Part shown: positions 36,636-45,163 of the stretch, piece by piece
Layout of the letters: each line of letters opens with the position of its first letter
Position numbering within the stretch: position 1 is the first letter of the stretch
From: Candidatus Melainabacteria bacterium
GTDB lineage: Bacteria > Cyanobacteriota > Vampirovibrionia > Obscuribacterales > Obscuribacteraceae
Assembly (NCBI GenBank): GCA_003963305.1
Contig: RXJR01000027.1
Location: forward strand, 335 to 64,334
Reading direction: 5' to 3'
DNA: 64,000 nucleotides
Program-made: the position numbers and the translations under genes
The notes under the pieces: generated by a model
The model's input: only the letters and a program-made list of their open reading frames with translations
Databases searched by the model: none
What the model was told of the DNA's origin: nothing

Positions 36636-36913
36636 GTTCTTCTCCAAATTAATGTGCCTAGAGTGGATACCGGCGGCTCTGCAAGCGCACGACAGTCGGT
36701 CTGTCTTGTGCAGACAACGACAATCAAGCACACTCAACTGAAGCTCTATTGAGTATATCCTACAAATGCCGTTATTTTGCGTAAGGTAACGGAACGCGAA
36801 AAGCAGACACAGCCTTGAGTTTACTTTGTTCGGGCGGAATCAAGGATGTAGCAATGATGCGCCGGATCTGCTACCCTTCCAGTCTGAGAATTTCTGGCTA
36901 CAGGCGGCTCCCG

Positions 36914-37810
36914 GTGAAACTTCGCAAGGTTCTGATTCTTCACAAGAAGTCCACCTATCAAATTCAAGCCTTAGAGCACAGAGAATCACGTTTTTTAAAA
37001 CTTTTAGAAGAGGGAAGCGACGTTGTCACACGCGTCAAAATCGCTCATAACGAGCACGTAGAAACCCTCGAACTACTTGAGAAGGAACTGATCAAACGCC
37101 AGGTCGAATATCGCTCCATAGCGCGCGCCGAGCTGACACAAAAGATTACAGATGTCGACCTGGTCATATCTGTGGGTGGTGACGGTACTTTTCTTGACGC
37201 TTCTCACTCAGTCGACGGCATTCCAGTCTTAGGCATCAACTCATCCAGCTCTTCTAGCTTCGGTCACTTCTGCCTTGGCAATCAGAAAAATCTCAAGGAA
37301 GTGTTGGAGCAAATCGAAGACGGAGAACTGACAACAAGACCGATTCTCAGGCTGGAGCTCTGGCTTAATGGCTCCCTTTTGCCGGAACTGGTACTAAATG
37401 AAGTGCTCGTCAGCCATTCAAACCCGGCTGCAACAACGCGCCTCTTCATGGAAATCAATGGCGAGCGCGAAGAGCAGCGCTCTTCGGGTGTCTGGATAGG
37501 CACACCGGGCGGCTCGACCGGCTCACTCAGATCGGCTGGTGGTGAAGTTTTACCAATCACCGATAACCGTTATCTGTATATCGTTCGTGAACCTTGTATG
37601 CGCCCGGGTGAGCACTATAAATATCTAAGAGGTATCCTCGACCATTCTCAGGAGATGCGCATCGTTTCTCAAATGAGAACGGGAGTCTTGCACATCGACG
37701 GTCAACATATAGACTATCAATTTGGGCTTGGTGATGAGCTGCTGATCAGAGGAAGCGAACACTACCTTCGCGCTTTTATCGCAGATGACGTCAATGCCAG
37801 GTTTGTTTGA
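36914..37810 (+). CDS. nadK: NAD kinase
   Basis: About 298 residues. It phosphorylates NAD to NADP with ATP or polyphosphate. Seen: the catalytic ISVGGDGTFLDAS, the NE motif in LVLNEVLVSH, and WIGTPGGSTGSLRSAGGEVLPI, the family signature (usually STPTGSTAY). The Tyr after GST is replaced by Leu, and the family resembles the eukaryotic mitochondrial-type NADK2 group more than E. coli NadK in the N-terminal LHKKSTYQIQALEH. The start is uncertain: GTG at 36914 with AGGCGG six bases before it, or ATG at 36854 with AAGGA. Homology begins just after 36914. Only 23 bases separate it from murT. Confidence 0.85.
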   Translation: MKLRKVLILHKKSTYQIQALEHRESRFLKLLEEGSDVVTRVKIAHNEHVETLELLEKELIKRQVEYRSIARAELTQKITDVDLVISVGGDGTFLDASHSVDGIPVLGINSSSSSSFGHFCLGNQKNLKEVLEQIEDGELTTRPILRLELWLNGSLLPELVLNEVLVSHSNPAATTRLFMEINGEREEQRSSGVWIGTPGGSTGSLRSAGGEVLPITDNRYLYIVREPCMRPGEHYKYLRGILDHSQEMRIVSQMRTGVLHIDGQHIDYQFGLGDELLIRGSEHYLRAFIADDVNARFV

Positions 37811-37833
37811 ATCCGAAAATTTGTGAGGTCGTA

Positions 37834-39222
37834 ATGGATCCTTCTGACACAGTTGCAGTCGTTGCCGGTAAATTTACGGCGCGCGCAATTCGTTTCATGG
37901 GTGCAGGATTGGGCTCGAACCTGCCCGGCAAGTTAGCAAGGCGTTTTGCTCCCACTGTTTTGACAAAACTCTCACAGCAAGCCAAAAGCGGCGTCATCGC
38001 AGTGACCGGCACGAACGGCAAAAGCACCACATCTGGTTTACTCTCGTCAATTTTGCGGGCTGCCGGTCTGGAGCTTGTGCACAATAAGCAAGGTGCAAAT
38101 CTGGTGGCAGGCATAACCGCCAGTCTGGTTGAGTCTGCCAGCTGGAGCGGCAAGCTCTCTGCCGACTATTGCCTCTTCGAAACAGACGAAGCAGCACTGC
38201 CTTTGATCGCCAGGGAAGTAAAGCTCACGCAGGTCGTGGTCACGAATCTATTCAGAGATCAGCTCGATCGCTTCGGAGAACTAGATACCACTGCCAAATT
38301 AATAGCCAGAGGAATTCTAGAAAATAAGACTCAGGCAATTCTCAACGCTGATGACCCCAATGTCAGTCAGCTCGTGCCTGAATGCCCGCGCATATTCTTT
38401 GGCATCGAGTCAGTGAAAGGACAAACAGAGAAACAGAGCACCATGCCTGATGGCATGGGTCCGCAATCAATGGAACTCTCCTACTGCGCTCAATGCGGTG
38501 CGGAGACAAAATACTCACTCGTGTTTTACGGGCAGCTCGGACACTGGAGCTGCACCAGTTGCGACTATAAACGCCCGGTTCCACGAGTGAAAGCCAGTGA
38601 CGTCGAAGTTGGACCGACCGGCTCCACTTTCACCCTCACAATTGATGAACGGCAAGGCGACGCCGTGGTACCGCTGCCAGGCATGTTCAACGTCTACAAT
38701 GCTCTCGCCGCCGCGGCAAGCGCCGCTTCGATCGGCGTTACGATCGAGACTATCAGGCAGGGCTTGAAAAACTATCAAACGCTCTTCGGACGCTCAGAAC
38801 GAGTGGTCATCTCAGGCAAGAACGTCTTGATTCAGTTGATCAAAAATCCGGCTGGTGCCAGTCAAGCAATCAGTGCGGTGGCAGCCGATCCCCAGGCACG
38901 AATTTTGATTGCCATCAACGACAATTATGCTGATGGAAGAGACATATCATGGCTCTGGGATGCTGATTTCGAACAACTTGCCGCTCACACGAAAAAACTG
39001 ATTGTCAGCGGGCAGCGCGCAGAAGACATGGCCGTGAGAATGAAGTATGCAGGAGTTGCCAACGAGAGCATCCATACCGAACCGAAACTTGATAAAGCTC
39101 TCGATCAGGCACTAGACATGGTGCAATCAGGAGAGACTTTGTGGATTCTTCCAACCTATACATGTTTGCTTGAGATGCAAAAGATCCTGAAAGCCAGAGG
39201 AGTGTCACTGGCGGGCACCTGA
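37834..39222 (+). CDS. murT: MurT, lipid II isoglutaminyl synthase subunit
   Basis: A 462-residue Mur ligase-family protein. MurT with the glutaminase GatD amidates the D-Glu of lipid II stem peptide. Seen: phosphate loop VTGTNGKSTTSGLL, the Mur core FETDEAALPLI and VTNLFRDQLDRFGELD, a Cys4 zinc ribbon (CAQC..HWSCTSC) inserted in the middle domain as in MurT, and the C-terminal DUF1727 motifs LIKNPAGASQAI and NDNYADGRDISWLWD. The ATG at 37834 with GAGG six bases before is chosen over a TTG at 37807. It follows nadK at 23 bases. The expected gatD is not next to it, since the next gene is on the other strand. Confidence 0.92.
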   Translation: MDPSDTVAVVAGKFTARAIRFMGAGLGSNLPGKLARRFAPTVLTKLSQQAKSGVIAVTGTNGKSTTSGLLSSILRAAGLELVHNKQGANLVAGITASLVESASWSGKLSADYCLFETDEAALPLIAREVKLTQVVVTNLFRDQLDRFGELDTTAKLIARGILENKTQAILNADDPNVSQLVPECPRIFFGIESVKGQTEKQSTMPDGMGPQSMELSYCAQCGAETKYSLVFYGQLGHWSCTSCDYKRPVPRVKASDVEVGPTGSTFTLTIDERQGDAVVPLPGMFNVYNALAAAASAASIGVTIETIRQGLKNYQTLFGRSERVVISGKNVLIQLIKNPAGASQAISAVAADPQARILIAINDNYADGRDISWLWDADFEQLAAHTKKLIVSGQRAEDMAVRMKYAGVANESIHTEPKLDKALDQALDMVQSGETLWILPTYTCLLEMQKILKARGVSLAGT

Positions 39223-39231
39223 ACACGGCTC

Positions 39232-39957
39232 TCACTTCGGTTTAGCTTTCTTATCTTCCGGCTCGCGCATGTAGTCGAGAGCATCGGGCGACGGGGAGGG
39301 AACATTCATCCCGTTTGTGCGCAACGAAACAAAGTTAGCCACACGCAGAAAGTTTTTTGGTTTAGCGAAAGTTTGGGGCGGCACGTATGCGCGTTCAATC
39401 GACTTGGTGCGGATGTGAGTAAATCTGCCACCATTTTCATTGATGCGCGCGGCACGCAGGGGCAACCCGTAGCCTGGTGGCATCTCGGAAAAGCTCATGA
39501 AAATGGCACAGGCGTCAGACAGCCTGGCTGGTACTGGAAAAGCTTTCGTCGCCCAGAACTCGAATGTCTGCCGACCTTTCTTATTTGCCACCTCGTATTT
39601 GTTAGCCTTGACACCGCAGATATCGAAATCACCGCCTTTCTTGATCGTATATTTGGCTGCCGTCTCCTTTCGACGTGAAGTATGCATGCTGAATGCTTCC
39701 ATCGGCAGCTGCAAATAGCGTTTGTTCTTTGGATTGAACAAATACATATCGTAATCAGGTGGCATGATCAGAAGCGTACAATCTTCCGTGTCGATACGAA
39801 TTGCATCTTTCGTCAAGGTCGTCTCAAGCACTCCCTGCTCGTCGCTTATCTGCAGAAGACGCCACCCATTCACAGGCGGAGCAGCGCAGACAGCACTGCC
39901 AGAGAAAAATGTCAGTCCCAAAATTCCTAAAATGCTCAGACGGCGAAGTAGTTTCAT
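39232..39957 (-). CDS. Secreted protein, first member of paralogous pair
   Basis: A 241-residue protein with a signal peptide (to about AVCAA). It shares with the gene at 42156 the blocks NGW..(Q)xSDExGVLET, ICGVKANxY, LxDACxIFxSxxEMxPGxGLP, and RAYxxPxTFxKPKxFxRVxNF, then ALDYM near the end. The middle part (TLLIMPPDYDMYLFNPKNKR) is beta-rich and recalls LolA or DUF4412-type lipid-binding sheets, which is only a shape match. Two conserved Cys (ICGV, DACAI) may pair. It is divergent from a Ser/Thr kinase gene, just as its paralogue is, so the two genes of each pair are probably controlled together. Function unknown. Confidence 0.7.
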   Translation of the reverse strand: MKLLRRLSILGILGLTFFSGSAVCAAPPVNGWRLLQISDEQGVLETTLTKDAIRIDTEDCTLLIMPPDYDMYLFNPKNKRYLQLPMEAFSMHTSRRKETAAKYTIKKGGDFDICGVKANKYEVANKKGRQTFEFWATKAFPVPARLSDACAIFMSFSEMPPGYGLPLRAARINENGGRFTHIRTKSIERAYVPPQTFAKPKNFLRVANFVSLRTNGMNVPSPSPDALDYMREPEDKKAKPK

Positions 39958-39988
39958 TACCCTGCATGTTTTTTGACGCCTGTTTTAA

Positions 39989-40021
39989 TATGCCCAGATA
40001 AAGCTCGACTTTCCGGGCATA
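39989..40021. promoter_or_regulatory. Inverted repeat between secreted-protein and kinase genes
   Basis: Perfect 7-base arms TATGCCC (39989-39995) and GGGCATA (40015-40021) lie in the 90-base gap between the divergent starts. Placement suits a site that controls both genes. The second module copy does not show the same sequence in its gap. Confidence 0.35.
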
Positions 40022-40047
40022 GTAATCCTACAAATAATGCAACAAAG

Positions 40048-42099
40048 ATGGATGCCAACTTAGAGCCCCAGAAAAATACAAAATCCCAGCGCGTATCATG
40101 GCTGGAGAGCTCAGAGACCACAGAGTCGACTGAGTCAGTGGCTTCTAATATCGATCCCTTTCTTGAAGCGGCGCGTGCCACCTCGGAGCGCCTGGAAATT
40201 CTCGAGCCGATTGGCAAAGGCGGCATGGCTGTCGTCTATAAAGCCCAACACATGGTGATGAACAAACCAGTGGCAGTCAAACTGCTGCTGCCTCACCTGA
40301 CCAGCGATCCGACCAGCTTGAAGCGCTTTCAGCAAGAAGCACAGGCGACCGCAACGCTGTCACATGCCAACATCGTGCACATTCACGATTGTGGTTTAAG
40401 CAACGGCCAGGCCTTCATCATCATGGATTTTGTCGAAGGCAAAAGTCTGGAGCAAATCGTGCGCGAAGAGCCGCTAACACCGGAGCGAGCCGTCGACATA
40501 TTCGTGCAAATTTGCGAGGCGCTCAATCATGCCCACGAGCGCAACATTATTCACCGCGACCTCAAGCCAAGCAACGTCATGCTCACGACTGATAAAAACG
40601 GGTTCGATGTGGTTAAAGTCGTAGACTTCGGCATCGCCAAGCTTCTGACCAACGACGATGGCATGACGATGAACAATCTCACCCAGACAGGCGATGTCTT
40701 CGGCAGCCCGCTCTATATGAGTCCGGAGCAGTGTGCGGGCAAGAAATTGGACAACCGTTCCGACATCTACTCGCTGGGATGCCTGATGTACGAGGCGCTG
40801 ACGGGATCTGCGCCCATAGTTGGAAAAAATTTCCTGGACACAATGCAAAAGCACCTCACTGATATGCCGGCACCGTTTCCGCCGGAGCTGACCAAAAATC
40901 CACTGGCCAAAAAACTGCAAGTAATAATTTTCACCTGCCTGGCTAAAGACCCTGCTCACCGCTATGCCAGCATGAAAGAGATATCGGTCGACTTGAGAAG
41001 CGCAGTAGCCAATACCAGCACCAAAGGCGGTGCGTGGAAAGAAAAGGAGAAGTCGCTCGAACAAATCATCAAAAAAACCAACTCGAAAAAAAATAAGTTT
41101 CAACAGATCGCCGCTTTCGGCGCTGCCGTGATCTTGATTCCTTGCTCATTCCTGCTCGTTACTGATATCACCACTTCATCTCCTTACGAAAATGTGCCCG
41201 TATTTCACATGGTCGATCTCAGTCAACCCAAGCAGAGTCTGACCTACGAGCACGACTTGAAAATTGTCTTGAACGACAAGTCGACTACATTGAGCGCAAT
41301 GCCGACTCTGATGCAGAGACTACGCACCGGAGACACTCTCGGGCAATTCTATATGTCAAATGGAAAATGGAATGAAGCAATTGCCGAATATGAAAAACTG
41401 GCAAAATTAGATGCTGGGCTGTCACGCTCCTGCGATTTCCAGAAGTACCTCGGCATCTGTCAGTTGCACTTGAACAATTTCGAAAGCGCTGCTCAACATA
41501 TGCAGACATGCCTTGATTATGTTTTCTCATCAGTATATGAGCTGAAAAAACGCGAACACACCAGAGCAAAATTGCAGCAACTCCTGAATGGCATTTATGG
41601 TGTGAACGAACAGATTGTGCGCTCTGTTTTGATCTACCTGGCTGTGATCGCGGAGCAGGAGAAGCGCTTCGATGTGGCGCAACAATACCTCGACGATCTT
41701 CACACCACAGACGAGAGAATTCTGGCCAATCCACATGCAATTGAGAGTTTCTCGGGAGATATTGTTGCTGAGAGCACCAGGAACTCAGCCTATCGAGCCG
41801 ATTTGCAACGTCTGAATAAAAATCCGGCGGCGGCAGACGAGCTGCAAAAACTTGCACAAAAACCTGATGACACCACGGTGACAGACTGGAAAGCCAAGCT
41901 CGACCTGACCCTCGGGCTTGCCAACATGCAAACAGCTAAGTACAGCGATGCCGCAAAGGCTTTCAAAAATGGGCTCAACGAAAAAATCGAAGAGCCGGAA
42001 ATTAAAAAAGCTTTGAACCGTGAATATTGTCGAGCCCTGTGGGCGAATGGACAGTTTCTTCAAGCGATTTTCGAAAAGCTAACTCATCTCAATTCTTAA
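40048..42099 (+). CDS. Membrane Ser/Thr protein kinase with TPR-like C-terminus (copy 1)
   Basis: A 683-residue PknB-type kinase. Residues 50-320 are the kinase domain: GKGGMAVVYKA loop, Lys78, alpha-C FQQEA, IIHRDLKPSN with Asp171, VVDFGIAKLL, and SPLYMSPEQ activation end. A membrane helix follows (about 355-373), then an outside helical repeat region of TPR type (WNEAIAEYEKLAKLDAGLSR, YSDAAKAFKNGLNEK). The ATG at 40048 is used because MDANLEPQ aligns with MENDLEST, the start of the copy at 43022; the TTG at 39973 is rejected. It is divergent from a secreted protein. I infer a sensor kinase that reads envelope proteins through its outside domain. Confidence 0.88.
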   Translation: MDANLEPQKNTKSQRVSWLESSETTESTESVASNIDPFLEAARATSERLEILEPIGKGGMAVVYKAQHMVMNKPVAVKLLLPHLTSDPTSLKRFQQEAQATATLSHANIVHIHDCGLSNGQAFIIMDFVEGKSLEQIVREEPLTPERAVDIFVQICEALNHAHERNIIHRDLKPSNVMLTTDKNGFDVVKVVDFGIAKLLTNDDGMTMNNLTQTGDVFGSPLYMSPEQCAGKKLDNRSDIYSLGCLMYEALTGSAPIVGKNFLDTMQKHLTDMPAPFPPELTKNPLAKKLQVIIFTCLAKDPAHRYASMKEISVDLRSAVANTSTKGGAWKEKEKSLEQIIKKTNSKKNKFQQIAAFGAAVILIPCSFLLVTDITTSSPYENVPVFHMVDLSQPKQSLTYEHDLKIVLNDKSTTLSAMPTLMQRLRTGDTLGQFYMSNGKWNEAIAEYEKLAKLDAGLSRSCDFQKYLGICQLHLNNFESAAQHMQTCLDYVFSSVYELKKREHTRAKLQQLLNGIYGVNEQIVRSVLIYLAVIAEQEKRFDVAQQYLDDLHTTDERILANPHAIESFSGDIVAESTRNSAYRADLQRLNKNPAAADELQKLAQKPDDTTVTDWKAKLDLTLGLANMQTAKYSDAAKAFKNGLNEKIEEPEIKKALNREYCRALWANGQFLQAIFEKLTHLNS

Positions 42100-42155
42100 A
42101 TGAAAAACGAAGCTCAGAGATAAATCTCTGTTCCCGAATTTGCTCATTGAATTTC

Positions 42156-42902
42156 CTACTTCTTCTTATTTTCTTCGAGCATATAGTCGAGAGCATGCGC
42201 GCCTGGTATGGGAACGTTTTCGCCAGAGCTGCTAAGAGCAACGAAATTATCTACCCGGGCAAAACCTTTCGGTTTAGAAAATGTTTCAGGACCAATGTAA
42301 GCGCGCTGAAGGGAACGTGTGGTCACGTATGCGAACTTGCTCCCGCTCGGGCTCAGACGAATCGCTGAAAGCGGCAAACCATGTCCTGGAGTCATTTCCG
42401 GCACACTGAAAAAAATCATGCAGGCGTCTGCCAATTTTTCCGGCACGTTTAAATTTCTCGTTGCTGAAAATTCGAAACGAGGCTTCAGATTTGGTTTTCT
42501 TGTATCGGTGCACAAATAGCGATTGGCCTTTACACCACAGATAGTGACATCAGGCTGTTTGTCGACGCGTATGTGTGGAGTAATCTGATTCGGGTGCGTA
42601 TGGACTATAAACGCTTCAGATGGCTCTTCGATATACCTCTTGGTTTTCTTGTTGTAAATAAAGAGCGGATATTTCGGAGGCAACAAAAGTATTGTCAAAT
42701 CTGGGGTATCGAGACGCAAAGACTTGGAGGTCAGCTGCGTCTCCAGCACACCGTATTCATCACTCGTCTGCTTCATTATCCAGCCATTGGAGGGCGGCTC
42801 AGCAAGCGACTTCTGGCCCATGCAGACCAACAGAAAAGCTATCATCGCAGATGCAACTAAAAGACTGAGGCGCATATGTTTTTGATCCGGGCAAGGTTTC
42901 AT
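42156..42902 (-). CDS. Secreted protein, second member of paralogous pair
   Basis: A 248-residue protein and clear paralogue of the gene at 39232. Shared blocks include YGVLETQLTSKSLRLDTPDL, ICGVKANRY, LADACMIFFSVPEMTPGHGL, and RAYIGPETFSKPKGFARVDN. Identity over the mature part is roughly 45% by eye. A signal peptide is present; the ATG at 42875 (MRLSLLVASAMIAF) would give a more standard one than the ATG at 42902. It lies between two kinase genes, 56 bases after the stop of copy 1 (convergent) and divergent from copy 2. Secreted, envelope-located, function unknown. Confidence 0.7.
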   Translation of the reverse strand: MKPCPDQKHMRLSLLVASAMIAFLLVCMGQKSLAEPPSNGWIMKQTSDEYGVLETQLTSKSLRLDTPDLTILLLPPKYPLFIYNKKTKRYIEEPSEAFIVHTHPNQITPHIRVDKQPDVTICGVKANRYLCTDTRKPNLKPRFEFSATRNLNVPEKLADACMIFFSVPEMTPGHGLPLSAIRLSPSGSKFAYVTTRSLQRAYIGPETFSKPKGFARVDNFVALSSSGENVPIPGAHALDYMLEENKKK

Positions 42903-43021
42903 GTCACAATTCAGTCTATGCCAAACTTACATTTTACGCCATTTGTAGAAGTCGAAAAACAGGCAATACTCTAGAATAGACTAACGTACCAGCCGCCATC
43001 GTCAGTTCTTTCGAGCAATAC

Positions 43022-45046
43022 ATGGAAAATGACCTAGAGTCTACGCGCAAAGAACAAGCACAAGATGCAGGCGAAATTGCCTGGCTCGATGATTCTTCAG
43101 ACGGTTTGCCACCGCTGAAAGACCCATTCTGGGCAACTTTGAGTTCCATCTCCGATCGCCTGCAAGTTCTCGGACGCATCGGCAAAGGCGGCATGAGCGT
43201 CGTTTACAAAGCACAGCATCTGGCAATGAAGAAGCTGGTTGCTGTGAAATTGCTGTTACCCCACCTGACCAGTGACGCACGCAGCCTGAAGCGCTTTCAG
43301 CTGGAAGCCCAGGCCACTGCCAATCTAAATCATCCCAACATAGTCCGAATTTATGACTGTGGAATGAGCCAGGACCAGGCTTTCATCATCATGGACTTTG
43401 TCGAAGGAGAAAGCCTGGAGCAGCTCCTCGATCGTGAAAGTAAGTTAACACCGGTGCGGGCGATGGGCATCTTCGCCGAGCTTTGTGAAGGAATGAATCA
43501 CGCCCATGAAAGCGGCATCATTCACCGGGACCTTAAACCAAGCAATGTCATGCTCACTGTCGATTCAGACGGAATCGAGCACGTAAAAATTGTAGACTTC
43601 GGTATAGCAAAGCTATTGGTTGACGACGAAGATGGCAGCACCAGGCATAAACTGACACAAACCGGCGATGTTTTCGGCAGCCCGCTCTATATGAGCCCTG
43701 AGCAGAGTGTCGGTGGAAAAATCGACAAGCGTTCGGACATATATTCGATCGGATGCTTGATGTACGAAGTCTTAGCAGGACGACCACCAATCGTCGGCAA
43801 AAACTTCCTCGATACCATGCAAAGGCACTCGACCGACGTACCAAAGCCATTTGCTGAAAAATCCGATGCGAAACTGATGACGCGCCTGCAGACGATCGTC
43901 TTTACCTGCATGGCTAAAGACCCTGCCGATCGCTATCAAGACATGAAGGCAATACTGAAAGACTTGCATGCAGCAGCTTCCGGAAAAGAAAGCACCGCCA
44001 TCGGTGCATGGAGTAATAAAGAAAAGTCCTTAGCGAAAATCATCAAGAAAGAAAGCAAGACAAGCCGCATCATCAAAACTGTTGCTCTTTCTGCCGCTGG
44101 TCTTTTCCTGGCACTTTCCGGATTTGCTCTTGCCGAAGAGATCAAACGTATAGACAGTCCTTCCAGTTATCAGAGCCAGAACGCTCCTCTTTTCAAACTC
44201 GTATCATTGCCCAAACCCACGCTTTTCGATAATTACGAAACACAGAAACAAAACATAGTCCTGGCTATAGACCGCACCGAAGCTGCAGACGACGTTCAAC
44301 AGGAGGAGGGTCTCGAGACTGCCGCACGCATGTACTTCGCTTACGGTAAGTGGCAGGAAGCAAAACGCCAGTATATGAAACTGCTCAAACTCCCAGTCGG
44401 GCTTGAGAAACAAGGTGATTATCACCTCGGTATTGGTTTGTGCTGCCTGGGAGAGAACAAACTTGCCGCAGCAAAAGATGAGTTTAAGACCAGCATCGAC
44501 TACTACCTGAAACTACAAGACGGCTACCAGAGAGGCGACGAGCATCCAAACATTCCCACTCTTCTTAGTGGCATCTACGGTATCAAGGCACGACAACCGA
44601 TCAGTTACCTGGCACTGACTGAAGAACTCATGGGCAATCTTTCCCAGGCAGCCGCCAACGCAAAAGTACTGGTCATTTCAGGACGTTCAGACGACGATAG
44701 TGAGCGCCCCGCTGAATTCGCCTACATAGCCGACCTGAATCGGCGCATGCAAAAGTACGGCACAGCTGTGGTTACGTTCGAGAATCTAAAAGCCAGTGAA
44801 AGTGTTGTTCCCGAAAGAGACTACCGGACGAAACTGTGCTTCGCTATTGGGCTTTGCCTCCTGGCTTCGAATGAACCAGCCAGAGCGGCGACTGTGCTGA
44901 ACGAAGGACTTCAATTAGGGGCAACAGACAAAGACCTTCTGGTGGCGATGGATCATGAGTATCACCGGGCCCTGTGGGAAAGCGGCTATAAGTTCAAAGC
45001 CTTCTTCGAACCCCACCGGCTGAAAGTCGTCAAAGCAGAGCACTGA
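43022..45046 (+). CDS. Membrane Ser/Thr protein kinase with TPR-like C-terminus (copy 2)
   Basis: A 674-residue paralogue of the kinase at 40048, alike in every part. Kinase domain: GKGGMSVVYKA, Lys76, FQLEA, IIHRDLKPSN with Asp170, IVDFGIAKLL, SPLYMSPEQ. The membrane helix (TVALSAAGLFLALSGFAL) lies near residues 353-371. The outside part has TPR-like pairs (WQEAKRQYMKLLKLPVGLEK, PARAATVLNEGLQLGATDK). All residues needed for catalysis are present. The divergent gene at 42156 is its secreted neighbour. The two kinases probably have different inputs, because their outside halves differ much more than their kinase halves. Confidence 0.88.
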   Translation: MENDLESTRKEQAQDAGEIAWLDDSSDGLPPLKDPFWATLSSISDRLQVLGRIGKGGMSVVYKAQHLAMKKLVAVKLLLPHLTSDARSLKRFQLEAQATANLNHPNIVRIYDCGMSQDQAFIIMDFVEGESLEQLLDRESKLTPVRAMGIFAELCEGMNHAHESGIIHRDLKPSNVMLTVDSDGIEHVKIVDFGIAKLLVDDEDGSTRHKLTQTGDVFGSPLYMSPEQSVGGKIDKRSDIYSIGCLMYEVLAGRPPIVGKNFLDTMQRHSTDVPKPFAEKSDAKLMTRLQTIVFTCMAKDPADRYQDMKAILKDLHAAASGKESTAIGAWSNKEKSLAKIIKKESKTSRIIKTVALSAAGLFLALSGFALAEEIKRIDSPSSYQSQNAPLFKLVSLPKPTLFDNYETQKQNIVLAIDRTEAADDVQQEEGLETAARMYFAYGKWQEAKRQYMKLLKLPVGLEKQGDYHLGIGLCCLGENKLAAAKDEFKTSIDYYLKLQDGYQRGDEHPNIPTLLSGIYGIKARQPISYLALTEELMGNLSQAAANAKVLVISGRSDDDSERPAEFAYIADLNRRMQKYGTAVVTFENLKASESVVPERDYRTKLCFAIGLCLLASNEPARAATVLNEGLQLGATDKDLLVAMDHEYHRALWESGYKFKAFFEPHRLKVVKAEH

Positions 45047-45163
45047 AAAGCTGAATGCCTTGGCAACCGAAGTAGTTTAAACCTCGGATTGTGGCATATT
45101 GATATTGGTGGATCATACAGTGCCCTCAAAAGGTCCATACGCTTCATAGTGCAATAGGGTTCT

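Noticed and set aside
36636-36737. N-terminal extension of alaS by 34 codons
   Set aside because: The family start and a ribosome site are at 36635; the extension has a Cys-rich random look.
39973-40047. TTG-started extension of kinase copy 1
   Set aside because: Paralogue alignment puts the start at the ATG at 40048; the extension would also cover most of the divergent promoter gap.
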